Source: JBAIYU01 sp036763085 (GTDB lineage Bacteria > Bacillota > Negativicutes > DSM-1736 > Dendrosporobacteraceae). From it: a stretch of 64,000 bases of DNA. The notes under the pieces were generated by a model, which saw only the letters and a list, made by a program, of their open reading frames with translations, searched no databases and was not told the origin of the DNA. Numbering within the stretch: the stretch's first letter is position 1; each line of letters starts with the position of its first letter. Made by a program: the position numbers and the translations under genes. Positions 54,904-62,861 of the stretch are shown in pieces. The DNA lies in contig NZ_JBAIYU010000010.1 in assembly GCF_036763085.1 (NCBI RefSeq), positions 1 to 64,000 of the forward strand, given 5' to 3'.

Positions 54904-56578
54904 AGATTTCATCCCTCTTTACCAAATCTCGCAGGATTAAGTTAACTTCACCATTTACAAAACGTGAGTTAACATATTTAAGCCAATTAGTGTCGTCTTT
55001 ATCTGGATAATCAGCATTCTCCTGGAATGAATGCCATCTGGTCTCTTTCCTGGCTGCCAAATGCTCTATCAGCACTTTACATACATATAGCCTATCAATA
55101 ACTTCATAGATACTCATTAATTCATGCAAGTCTTTAGCCTTAAGCGAGTTACTTAACTTAATCAATTCATCAATACGTTCCCGAGCAACCTTAAGTTTTG
55201 GCAAGTTATAGGTATAGCCTGATGAAATACCGCCAGCATAGTCATCCATTACTTTTTGCATAGCGTCTTCGACATCTTCTATATTGTAAATGCCCTGTTC
55301 ACCTGATAAATAATTATCAATACTTGCTTTGCTCTCTTCAACTTCGGCATTGCTAGGCCACTCGTTAGTTTTTTCTTCTATATATTCTAATGCTGATAGT
55401 GCCGCAATCTCACCCTCAGCAAAACAGCCTGTTACATATTTTTGAGGACATCCACCGGCTACATCACCAGCTGCATAAAGCCCTGGGATAGTAGAAGCCC
55501 GACGCGTATCTACCCAATAGCCGCTGGCAGTATGGCCTCCTACGATATAAGGCTCAGTACCCTCAATTTCTACATCGGCTTCAGCCGGCCCACAGCCGTT
55601 TTCAAACCAACGCAAGGTCTGGGCCGGAGCCATATTTAGATAAGCTTTAAAAAGTTCACTCTCTTGATTCGCGGTAATTCCTACTGTATTCAAATAACAA
55701 GGTCCCTTACCATTTTTGTTTTCCATAACTGTCGAGTATAAACGATTACAGGTCTTGGGACTGCCATAGTTTTTTTCGTATTCTTCACCTAAACTGTTGA
55801 TCTGTTGGGCTCCTACCCCTTGCGCAATCGTCCCTGTAGGGGCAATTGTATCCTTACACCTGAGGGCGATAAAGCGCATCTCAAAGGTGGTCATTTCAGC
55901 ACCAGCCCTGATTCCCATTGCATATCCAGCTCCAGTATTAAAGGGACTATACCACATTTTATGTCTTGATAAGCCTGGATTGTTAGGTCGATAAAGCCCA
56001 GCCGCTCCTCCAGTTGCACAGATAACTGATTTTGCCGATATTACATAAAAGTCGGCTGAATCTAAGGAAAACCCATAAGCACCGATTATCTTGCCTTCTT
56101 TAATAATGTAGTCAGTAATGTTAACTCGATTTAAAACTTTAATATTAGGTTTCTGAGTAACCGCATCAGCCAAAATAGTTTTTATGTTCTCACCATTTAT
56201 TTTGATGTTCCTATTACCTCTGGCAACATATTCACCATTATTGTCTTTTTGAATAACTAGACCAAGCTCTTCAACCTTTTTAGTCACTTGGTTTAACCTT
56301 GCTGCCATCGAAAGAACAAGATCTTCACGTATTAAGCCTTCTGCATCATTCTTTACATACTCTAAGTAACTTTCAGGAGTCTGGCCTGGCACAATATACG
56401 CATTTAGAGCATTCACACCTGCCGCAAGACAGCCGCTGCGTTTAATATTAGCCTTCTCAGCGATAAGCACAGTAACTTCTGCTTGTCGTTCAGCTATAGT
56501 TAATGCAGCATAACAACCTGCCGTTCCGCCTCCAATAATAAGAATATCGGTTTCTATTTTTTGTGCCGCTAGTTTCAT
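54887..56578 (-). CDS. aprA: adenylylsulfate reductase, alpha subunit (AprA-like flavoprotein)
   Basis: A 563-aa flavoprotein of the fumarate reductase/AprA type. FAD-binding motif ILIIGGGTAGCYAALTIAE lies near residue 11; ATGGAAGLYRPNNPG near 188 and GGHTASGYWVDTRRAST near 345 match AprA. It reduces APS (from CysND) to sulfite. Paired with a short AprB and encoded with transporter and CysDN genes, it most likely serves assimilation, not sulfate respiration; no sat, dsrAB or qmo genes are present. Confidence 0.92.
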   Translation of the reverse strand: MKLAAQKIETDILIIGGGTAGCYAALTIAERQAEVTVLIAEKANIKRSGCLAAGVNALNAYIVPGQTPESYLEYVKNDAEGLIREDLVLSMAARLNQVTKKVEELGLVIQKDNNGEYVARGNRNIKINGENIKTILADAVTQKPNIKVLNRVNITDYIIKEGKIIGAYGFSLDSADFYVISAKSVICATGGAAGLYRPNNPGLSRHKMWYSPFNTGAGYAMGIRAGAEMTTFEMRFIALRCKDTIAPTGTIAQGVGAQQINSLGEEYEKNYGSPKTCNRLYSTVMENKNGKGPCYLNTVGITANQESELFKAYLNMAPAQTLRWFENGCGPAEADVEIEGTEPYIVGGHTASGYWVDTRRASTIPGLYAAGDVAGGCPQKYVTGCFAEGEIAALSALEYIEEKTNEWPSNAEVEESKASIDNYLSGEQGIYNIEDVEDAMQKVMDDYAGGISSGYTYNLPKLKVARERIDELIKLSNSLKAKDLHELMSIYEVIDRLYVCKVLIEHLAARKETRWHSFQENADYPDKDDTNWLKYVNSRFVNGEVNLILRDLVKRDEIYEHTH

Positions 56579-56614
56579 AACTGCTCACACCCTTTCCAAC
56601 CAGATGGTACTTTG

Positions 56615-57409
56615 TTATGCTCGATCTAAACCCCATCTGCGTCTGATGTTAACTTCAATTCTGCCAAATATCAGCTTATCTACTGTAACCCCTAAAACAA
56701 CAATAACTATCATAACTGCCACTACCTGGCTAATATCAGCTAAATCACGCCCTACCATCAGCACTTGACCAAGACCTTTAGTGGCAAATAGCATCTCTCC
56801 AGCCATCAACGCCCGCCATGCAAATGACCAGCCTTGTTTTAACCCGCTAACAACTGTCGGTAAACTAGCCGGGATGATAACATTCCAGTAAACCTTTAAA
56901 CCACCTGCACCCATGGTTTTAGCTGCTCTCAAGTATAGTGGATTAACATTTTTTATGCCGGATTCTATTGCAATAGAGACGGCAAAAGCGGAACCAATAG
57001 CGATTACAAATATAATTGCACTTTCATTAAGACCGTACCAAAGTATAGCAAAAGGCAGCCAGCAAATACTTGGAAGGGTTTGAAGCCCCAGGATAAGCGG
57101 GCTTAGATTTTCATCTAGCGTCTTGAATCTTACTATAGCAAACCCGACTATTGCTCCGATTAGGATGGAAATAGCATATCCGATGACAATGCGTTTAGCA
57201 CTTGCTAATACCGCAATACCCAGTGTGCTATCAGCTATCAAGTCAAGCATTGTTTTAAAAACTGTTATTGGAGAAGGAAAAACATATGGTTTCCATAGCC
57301 GTAAGTAGTCAACACCTAGTTTATAAGCCAATTCCCATATTGCTATCAGTATCAGATAAAAGGCTATCTTTTTTAACAGTCCAGTCATTGTCGAATTCAG
57401 CTTTAGCAA
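56615..57409 (-). CDS. ssuC: ABC transporter permease, SsuC/TauC type
   Basis: Permease of about 264 aa with six hydrophobic helices; the EAA-loop region reads RAAKTMGAGGLKVYWNVIIPASLPTVVSG near residue 155. It belongs to the nitrate/sulfonate/taurine group. Substrate is set by the binding protein; with APS reductase downstream, sulfate or an organosulfonate is likely. TTG 57409 has AGGAGG nine nt ahead but overlaps ssuB by 89 nt; ATG 57388 is a shorter alternative without an RBS. Confidence 0.9.
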   Translation of the reverse strand: MLKLNSTMTGLLKKIAFYLILIAIWELAYKLGVDYLRLWKPYVFPSPITVFKTMLDLIADSTLGIAVLASAKRIVIGYAISILIGAIVGFAIVRFKTLDENLSPLILGLQTLPSICWLPFAILWYGLNESAIIFVIAIGSAFAVSIAIESGIKNVNPLYLRAAKTMGAGGLKVYWNVIIPASLPTVVSGLKQGWSFAWRALMAGEMLFATKGLGQVLMVGRDLADISQVVAVMIVIVVLGVTVDKLIFGRIEVNIRRRWGLDRA

Positions 57410-58163
57410 CCTTCTCCACCTCCTCTTTAAGTTCTTTCATAATCCCTGCAGCCAAGTACGCTAAATCAACATTCTCAGGCTCGCGTGGTCTGGCCAGCTG
57501 AATTTTGAACTCTTTCTTAACCTTTCCAGGGTTAGCCGCCATAACAATTACTCTATCTGCCAGTAAAACGGCTTCCTCAACACTATGAGTAATAAAAATT
57601 ATTGTCTTTTGCGTTTCCAACCATATTTGCTGCAGTTCTGCCTGCAGTATTCCTTTAGTTTGACTATCCAGTGCCGCAAACGGCTCATCCATCAGCAGTA
57701 TTTCCGAGTCAAGAGTTAATGCTCTTGCTAGAGCTACCCGCTGTTTCATTCCACCGGATAGTTCATGAATATAAGAATTTTGAAATCTAGATAGATGAAC
57801 CATCTTCAAATATTTAAGCGCTTTTTCATGTCGTTCATCTTTCGGAACTCCGGCCATTTTCATGCCAAATTCTACATTGTCAATTACTTTTAGCCAAGGA
57901 AATAACGCTGATTCCTGGAACATAACTACACGATCCGGCCCAGCACCTTTAACCTCGTGACCATTAAGTATAACGCGCCCTTCGGTCGCATCCTCAAGTC
58001 CGGCAATAATGTTGAGTAGAGTTGATTTGCCACAACCTGAAGGTCCTAAAACGCAGATAAATTCACCTTTATTAAACTCGAGATTGATATTATCAAGCGT
58101 CTGAACGCTATTCTGCTTACTATTAAAACTTTTGCTTACTTTCTCAATGAGTAGACTCAACAT
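57321..58163 (-). CDS. ssuB: ABC transporter ATP-binding protein, SsuB/TauB type
   Basis: About 280 aa. Walker A LGPSGCGKSTLL near residue 40, signature LSGGMKQRVALARAL near 137, Walker B ILLMDEPFAALD near 160 and the H-loop His in FITHSVEEA near 198. It powers the SsuC permease. ATG 58163 has AGAGG five nt ahead. The last 30 codons overlap the permease reading frame. Confidence 0.93.
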   Translation of the reverse strand: MLSLLIEKVSKSFNSKQNSVQTLDNINLEFNKGEFICVLGPSGCGKSTLLNIIAGLEDATEGRVILNGHEVKGAGPDRVVMFQESALFPWLKVIDNVEFGMKMAGVPKDERHEKALKYLKMVHLSRFQNSYIHELSGGMKQRVALARALTLDSEILLMDEPFAALDSQTKGILQAELQQIWLETQKTIIFITHSVEEAVLLADRVIVMAANPGKVKKEFKIQLARPREPENVDLAYLAAGIMKELKEEVEKVAKAEFDNDWTVKKDSLLSDTDSNMGIGL

Positions 58164-58249
58164 TAACACCTCTATTCCTAGATTTAACTATTTTAAATAT
58201 ATTGAAAAGCCAGCTTATGCTGTTTGAGCACAAGCTCTTGGGCTATCAT

Positions 58250-59290
58250 TTATTGAATTTCGTTAAGTCCTTTTTCTTTTAGAACTTTATTAAGCAGCTT
58301 CAAGTTAAATAGACCTTTTAAATCAGGCTTTTCCTTGATGAAGCCAGCCTTTAGCGATAGATCAGTAAAATCTACTACAGAATCTTTTTCTGGATCATAA
58401 GTTACTTTAAGTCTTCCAAATGCCGCCTTTAGTACATCAGCAGGTATTGGCTTACCAGTAAGATCTTTAATTTGCGCATTTACTGTTGCACTAGCTTGTT
58501 CTGGATTCTTATTGATATAATCAGTCAGTTCAACATGAGCTTTAAGAAACTTCTCAACTACATCAGGATGATTCTCGATAAATTCTGTCCTAGCAATAAC
58601 AACTGCTGTTGTATATTTGCCCTCACGCCATACTTGATCATAATCCAATAGAACATTAGCTTTTACTTCGTTGATAAGTCTCGATCCCCAAGGCTCAGGT
58701 ACAATTGCTGCATCTATTTCACCTTTATCTAGTAAAGTTTTGATATCTGGATTGTCGGCCTGTCTTATTTCTACAGATCCGCCTTTAGTTGTATCTTTAA
58801 GTCCGTGTTGCTGAAGTATATGTCTTAAGGACAAGTCTTGCGTGTTACCGAATTGAGGAACGGCAATTTTCTTTCCACTAAGTTCTTCAACATTGTTAAG
58901 TACTAGATCTTTTCTTGTTACCAAAATAGCTCCCGCATCGGTCGCACCAGCAATTATTTGAATATCACCTCTAGATTTGGCATAGCCAGTGATTGCCGGG
59001 CCTGGTCCTATGTAACCAAGATCCACTTCTCCGGCAAAGAATGCTTCAATTTCAGCCGGTCCAGCATTAAATGATTTCCATTCAACTGTTGTTGCGTCTC
59101 CTAGTCCCTTTTGAAACTGGCCTTCAGCACGGCCAATAAGAGCTTGCGAATGGGTTATGTTAGGGAAATGTGCAACTCTTACTTTTGAAACAGGTCCACC
59201 AACACTTTTAGTGTCTGTTGAGCAACCAAGTATACCTAACGATGCACTCATAATTACTAGGGATAAAATGATCAACTTAATACTTTTCAT
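58250..59290 (-). CDS. ssuA: ABC transporter substrate-binding lipoprotein, SsuA/TauA type
   Basis: A 346-aa binding protein. Lipoprotein signal with lipobox LGILGCS (Cys about residue 23). The mature protein shows the NMT1/THI5-like segments VAHFPNITHSQALIGRAEG near 40 and FAGEVDLGYIGPGPAITGYAKS near 88. It is first in the sulfur operon, after a promoter and leader hairpin, and starts after AAGGAGG. Ligand not certain: sulfonate or sulfate by context; nitrate-type relatives exist. Confidence 0.92.
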   Translation of the reverse strand: MKSIKLIILSLVIMSASLGILGCSTDTKSVGGPVSKVRVAHFPNITHSQALIGRAEGQFQKGLGDATTVEWKSFNAGPAEIEAFFAGEVDLGYIGPGPAITGYAKSRGDIQIIAGATDAGAILVTRKDLVLNNVEELSGKKIAVPQFGNTQDLSLRHILQQHGLKDTTKGGSVEIRQADNPDIKTLLDKGEIDAAIVPEPWGSRLINEVKANVLLDYDQVWREGKYTTAVVIARTEFIENHPDVVEKFLKAHVELTDYINKNPEQASATVNAQIKDLTGKPIPADVLKAAFGRLKVTYDPEKDSVVDFTDLSLKAGFIKEKPDLKGLFNLKLLNKVLKEKGLNEIQ

Positions 59291-59349
59291 TTTTTGGCCT
59301 CCTTAACAATTTAGATCTTGGGAGGATTAGTCTAGCTTTTTTAACAAAC

Positions 59350-59407
59350 AAAAAAGGCCTAGACTTTTCCCAATTTAGGAAATTGTCTTAGCCTTTGGTT
59401 TTTCCAA
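59350..59407 (-). promoter_or_regulatory. leader hairpin/terminator of the sulfur operon (candidate attenuator)
   Basis: Between promoter and ssuA, the minus strand forms a small UUGG-AAAAA-CCAA hairpin (59407-59395). A long stem follows, AAAGGCTAAGAC...GTCTAGGCCTTT, ending in a T run at about 59355-59350. This looks like an intrinsic terminator inside the 5' leader, hence a possible attenuator. Two similar elements occur at 61284-61347 and 61652-61702. No known riboswitch class recognised. Confidence 0.6.
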
Positions 59408-59434
59408 TCAGCACTCGTTATTTAATTATTCAGT

Positions 59435-59463
59435 AGTTTATCATTATATTTTTCATGTGTCAA
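59435..59463 (-). promoter_or_regulatory. sigma-70-type promoter of the sulfur operon
   Basis: On the minus strand TTGACA (59463-59458), 17-nt spacer, TAAACT (59440-59435). The start would be near 59428, giving a leader of about 138 nt before ssuA. Confidence 0.72.
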
Positions 59464-59568
59464 TAAAAATCATGTATAGAAACTACTTTCATACTATTGT
59501 ACAATATTTTAATTTTAGTCCACTATAGCAATACATAATCGTAAAATTGAATCATAATTATAAACAAG

Positions 59569-59604
59569 CATAGGCACCAATTCCTTATGGACGGTGCCTA
59601 TGTT
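59569..59604 (-). terminator. terminator of the collagen-like protein gene
   Basis: CATAGGCACC pairs with GGTGCCTATG around a 14-nt loop, 9 nt or more past the stop codon on the minus strand, with an AT-rich tail. Confidence 0.75.
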
Positions 59605-59612
59605 TTTATAAT

Positions 59613-61130
59613 CTAACCACTTACTTGCTGGATCAATATAGAAGCGTTGGCGTTGATTTGGGTTCCGCCTGCTAGAGTTTGTAAAGTTACTGCTGCCGAA
59701 CTTGTATGGTTTCTCACCGTTAACACATCACCAGCGGCAGCAGTGATGATTACCATACCAGGATTTGGCTGCGTCCCGGCCCCGGAACCGTAAGTTGCAC
59801 CAGCAACGGGAGCACCATTTTGGTAGAGTGTGAACTGGTTCGGCTCTACACCTGCGGCATTGAACCATATTGCATAGTCACCAGCACTACCAAGCGAGAT
59901 CGTAGTTGTTCCCGGCGCATGGGTAATGTCGCCTACAATGACACCGTTATCACTAAAATTTATATCAGCTTCTAATGCTACAACTTGAGCAGCTAAATTA
60001 TAAATATAGGCATATGCGGCTAATCCGGTCCCAGTAGCACCAGTTGCTCCTGTCGCCCCTGCATCACCTGTTGCACCTGTGGCTCCAGTTGCTCCTACCG
60101 CCCCTGCATCGCCTGTTGCACCTGTAGCTCCAGTTGCTCCTACCGCCCCTGCATCGCCTGTTGCACCTGTGGCTCCAGTTGCTCCTGCCGCCCCTGCATC
60201 ACCTGTTGCACCTGTGGCTCCAGTTGCTCCTACCGCCCCTGCTTCGCCTGTTGCACCTGTGGCTCCAGTAGCTCCTACCGCCCCTGCATCACCTGTTGCA
60301 CCTGTGGCTCCAGTTGCTCCTGCCGCCCCTGCATCGCCTGTTGCACCTGTGGCTCCAGTTGCTCCTGCCGCCCCTGCAGCGCCTGTAGCTCCTGAAGGAC
60401 CTGTTGGACCTGTTGGGCCAGTTGCTCCTGCTCCTGTTGCTCCAGTAGCTCCTGAAGGACCTGTCGGGCCTGTCGGACCTGTTGCTCCTGTCGCCCCAGT
60501 TGCTCCTGTAGCTCCTGAAGGACCTGTTGCTCCTGTCGCCCCAGTTGCCCCTGTAGCTCCTGAAGGACCTGTCGGACCTGTTGCTCCTGTAGCCCCAGTT
60601 GCCCCTGTAGCTCCTGAAGGACCTGTCGGACCTGTTGCTCCTGTAGCCCCAGTTGCCCCTGTAGCTCCTGAAGGACCTGTCGGACCTGTTGCTCCTGTCG
60701 CCCCAGTTGCTCCTGTAGCTCCTGAAGGACCTGTCGGGCCTGTTGCTCCTGTCGCCCCAGTTGCTCCTGTAGCTCCTGAAGGACCTGTCGGGCCCGTTGC
60801 CCCAGTTGCCCCAGTTGCTCCTGTTGGGCCAGTAGGGCCGCCTGCGGGACCAGTAGGACCAGTAGGTCCAGTGATTCCAGTAGGTCCCGAAGGACCAGTT
60901 ACTCCAGTAGCTCCAGTTGTTCCAGTAATACCTGTAGGACCCGTAGGACCGGTAGGTCCAGTGGGACCAGTAGGTCCTGTGATTCCAGTTGCGCCAGTTG
61001 TCCCAGTTATGCCAGTTGGGCCAACCGGCCCGGTAATTCCAACAAAGCAACATGGATTAGGCACACATTTACAATCACATCCACAATTGCAATTATTATG
61101 TTTGTGATAATATCTTAAGTCTCGATCCAT
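59613..61130 (-). CDS. BclA-like collagen-like exosporium/spore-surface protein
   Basis: A 505-aa protein in three parts. A Cys/Asn-rich head (about residues 1-30: CNCGCDCKC...CC) is followed by a Gly-X-Thr/Pro collagen-like stalk (about 31-370) built of GPTGPTGPT, GATGATGAT and GATGDAGAVGAT units. A C-terminal BclA-type globular domain (about 371-505) contains YAIWFNAAGVEPNQFTLYQNG and VLTVRNHTSSAAVTLQT. Such proteins form filaments on spores of Bacillus and Clostridium. The repeat lets all frames stay open on both strands, but only this one has an RBS (AAGGAGG) and non-repeat ends. The Gly-X-Y phase breaks once (GATGAGATG). Confidence 0.93.
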   Translation of the reverse strand: MDRDLRYYHKHNNCNCGCDCKCVPNPCCFVGITGPVGPTGITGTTGATGITGPTGPTGPTGPTGPTGITGTTGATGVTGPSGPTGITGPTGPTGPAGGPTGPTGATGATGATGPTGPSGATGATGATGATGPTGPSGATGATGATGATGPTGPSGATGATGATGATGPTGPSGATGATGATGATGPTGPSGATGATGATGATGPSGATGATGATGATGPTGPTGPSGATGATGAGATGPTGPTGPSGATGAAGAAGATGATGATGDAGAAGATGATGATGDAGAVGATGATGATGEAGAVGATGATGATGDAGAAGATGATGATGDAGAVGATGATGATGDAGAVGATGATGATGDAGATGATGATGTGLAAYAYIYNLAAQVVALEADINFSDNGVIVGDITHAPGTTTISLGSAGDYAIWFNAAGVEPNQFTLYQNGAPVAGATYGSGAGTQPNPGMVIITAAAGDVLTVRNHTSSAAVTLQTLAGGTQINANASILIQQVSG

Positions 61131-61144
61131 TGAAAAGCCTCCTT

Positions 61145-61180
61145 GCTAGTTACTATGTAATATATTATGTAGTAACTAGC
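61145..61180. promoter_or_regulatory. 36-bp palindrome just upstream of the collagen-like gene
   Basis: GCTAGTTACTA and TAGTAACTAGC face each other around an AT-rich centre, with the inner bases nearly symmetrical too. It sits a few bp before the RBS, so it could be an operator or form a hairpin in the 5' end of the mRNA. Confidence 0.6.
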
Positions 61181-61283
61181 TAAAGGGGGACATTGTTAGT
61201 CATACCGTTAAATAAACTATCTCTTAAAGATCAATACGAATTTGTTAACAACTTAGGAAAACTAATCTTTTATGTTCAAAAAA

Positions 61284-61347
61284 CAAAAAAAGCCAAGATT
61301 CCATCTATAAAAAGATTGGATTCTCTTAGCCCTTAATGGTCATCTCA
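61284..61347 (-). terminator. terminator-like hairpin related to the ssu leader
   Basis: On the minus strand TGCTGA...GGGCTAAGAGAATCC pairs with GGAATCTTGGC and ends in seven T. The TGCTGA-N13-GGCTAAGA order is shared with the ssu leader (TGCTGA-N14-GGCTAAGA). It is about 150 bp upstream of the collagen-like gene and directly after a small open frame. Confidence 0.55.
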
Positions 61348-61456
61348 GCATAAATATCAGAATTTAGCTGTCCGATTAAAGAAGTAAACGCCATTTTCTC
61401 TCCTTTTCTCACTATGCATGTTATCCTTAGTCTTAAGCCATGACCCATGTTTTCGC

Positions 61457-61567
61457 TTAATGAGCTTTATTCTTTCTAATAATCAAATTACTATTAAATT
61501 CTTTATTAACCTTTGCTAACATCTCAGCTAAATCATAAATATGCCGGAAGGATACACAATTTTTCAT
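61457..61567 (-). pseudogene. small open frame, possibly an HPr-like remnant
   Basis: A 36-codon frame (MKNCVSFRHIYDLAEMLAKV...) has a good RBS (TTAGGAGAG) and lies downstream of a promoter and leader hairpin. Its sequence is reminiscent of the middle of HPr-like proteins (helix then NSNLII). A second 22-codon frame (61326-61394, MAFTSLIGQLNSDIYAEM...) with its own RBS could be the displaced second half. The whole is too short for HPr, so it may be a decayed gene or two small peptides. Low certainty. Confidence 0.3.
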
Positions 61568-61651
61568 CTCATTCACTCTCCTAATTTAATATTTTCCCCT
61601 TAGATTATTAAGCCCAATTGAAAGGATGTAAGATTTTTGGACCAAAATCAG

Positions 61652-61702
61652 AAAAGGCCAAGACCTCATCCAAATTGGATTAAGCCTTGACCTCCGGTGG
61701 TC
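61652..61702 (-). promoter_or_regulatory. leader hairpins, candidate attenuator
   Basis: On the minus strand a GACC-ACCGGA-GGTC hairpin (61702-61689) is followed by a 16-bp terminator stem, GGTCAAGGCTTAATCC with GGATGAGGTCTTGGCC, then TTTT. GGTC belongs to both stems, so they exclude each other. The loop ACCGGA fits the A..G.. hexaloop of ANTAR-protein target hairpins. Confidence 0.5.
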
Positions 61703-61728
61703 TATTTTTAGGGATTTATATTATAATA

Positions 61729-61758
61729 ATACTACAACATACACATCTGTATTGTCAA
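61729..61758 (-). promoter_or_regulatory. sigma-70-type promoter ahead of the leader element
   Basis: On the minus strand TTGACA (61758-61753), an 18-nt spacer and TAGTAT (61734-61729). It would start RNA just before the leader hairpins at 61702-61652. Apart from this promoter, the hairpins and the small frames, the region 61131-61829 shows no gene. Confidence 0.6.
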
Positions 61759-61829
61759 CATAAATATTTTTGTAACTTTACGTGTTTTTTCAACTACTAA
61801 ACCATGTGCTTTTGTAAACATTCATTTGA

Positions 61830-62264
61830 TTACATTCTCGCCAAAATATTACTAATACTTATTTCAAAATTCTGGTCATCTTCACCTGTTCTTTTCTTAG
61901 GACCTTTGGTTCTGCCTCCTCCGCGGCGGTATTTAGCTTTAACTTCTCGAACTTCCAATAAAAACGCAATATCATCGGAACGGTATTCTCTACCCGATGG
62001 ACTCAAGCATATAGCCTGCTTTCCTAAAACCATTGCGGCTAGGCCCCAATCCTGAGTAACGACTAAGTCGCCTTTTTCGGTTAAGTTGATTATTTTTATA
62101 TCCGTTTCTTGGGAATCACTTCCTACTACTATATGATAATCTGATGAAATATTATGGTTAAAGCTGGCTACCGTCCAAATTGGAATGTTATAACTACGTC
62201 CAACCTGGAAACATAATTGTAACACTGTTTTAGGACAAGCATCGGCATCTATTAAAATTTTCAT
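61830..62264 (-). CDS. YaiI/YqxD family (DUF188) protein
   Basis: About 144 aa. It begins MKILIDADACP, the diagnostic start of the DUF188 family, with further conserved segments VVTQDWGLAAMVL near residue 70 and RRGGGRTKGPKKR near 117. The fold is a PIN-like putative nuclease domain with acidic residues; activity is not established. ATG 62264 has AAGGAAGG ahead and starts at the conserved MKILIDADACP, so the ATG at 62288 is rejected. Confidence 0.93.
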   Translation of the reverse strand: MKILIDADACPKTVLQLCFQVGRSYNIPIWTVASFNHNISSDYHIVVGSDSQETDIKIINLTEKGDLVVTQDWGLAAMVLGKQAICLSPSGREYRSDDIAFLLEVREVKAKYRRGGGRTKGPKKRTGEDDQNFEISISNILARM

Positions 62265-62429
62265 ATTACCTTCCTTAGATATATTCATGATGGAGCTTTT
62301 TCTATAATTTTAATTAAAGAAAACTAAAGTAAGTCCTTCATTTCTTATTAGTAAAGAGCACTTAATTTGTTAAGTTTGCCAAATTAATATACAATAAAGT
62401 AAAATCATTAAAATGGGAGCATGATATTT

Positions 62430-62735
62430 ATGACTAACGATAACATTAATGAGTTTTATGGGCAGCTTGGATTTGAGCAGATAGAGGTTGAAGACAGACT
62501 AACAGCTCTATTTATCGAAGTCAGTCCTGATGGCGAATATGCTTTAGTAACAGATGATAATGGCGTAATGCCTGAAACCCTTAAGCAGACAGTAGTTTTC
62601 GCTTGCTACACTTCTGAAGGTGCTTTTCTGTGGAGCACAAGCTTTAAAAACTCCTATCTATTAAGAGATGCTTGGTCTGAAAATCAACCTATTGAAGAAA
62701 AATTCCTAGCTGTAAAAAATAAGCGAAAAGAATAA
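62430..62735 (+). CDS. small hypothetical protein, 101 aa
   Basis: Not assigned to a family. An acidic, probably globular alpha/beta protein with RLTALFIEVSPDGEYALVTDD in the first half and AFLWSTSFKNSYLLRDAW in the second. No signal peptide or membrane segment. ATG 62430 is about 10 nt from GGGAG; the ATG at 62421 is too close to it. Confidence 0.7.
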   Translation: MTNDNINEFYGQLGFEQIEVEDRLTALFIEVSPDGEYALVTDDNGVMPETLKQTVVFACYTSEGAFLWSTSFKNSYLLRDAWSENQPIEEKFLAVKNKRKE

Positions 62736-62861
62736 CTCAAATACTTTTGTGCCGCTCTAAATTATATCGTAAGGATATTAGGGCGGCTGATTATTGTGCA
62801 AATTTAGTCCATTTGATGCAATGCAAGCAGAAGGATAAGCCAATTACAACAGTGTAATAAT

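Noticed and set aside
60079..61107. 342-aa Pro/Ala/Val repeat frame on the plus strand and another long frame (60289-61053) inside the collagen-like gene
   Set aside because: Both are by-products of the GGX repeat, which leaves several frames open. They have no non-repeat domain and no RBS; the minus-strand BclA-like frame has both.
61689..61702. Definite ANTAR target
   Set aside because: One hexaloop fits the A..G.. rule, but the other two related leaders do not, and no ANTAR protein gene is in the window; kept only as a possibility.
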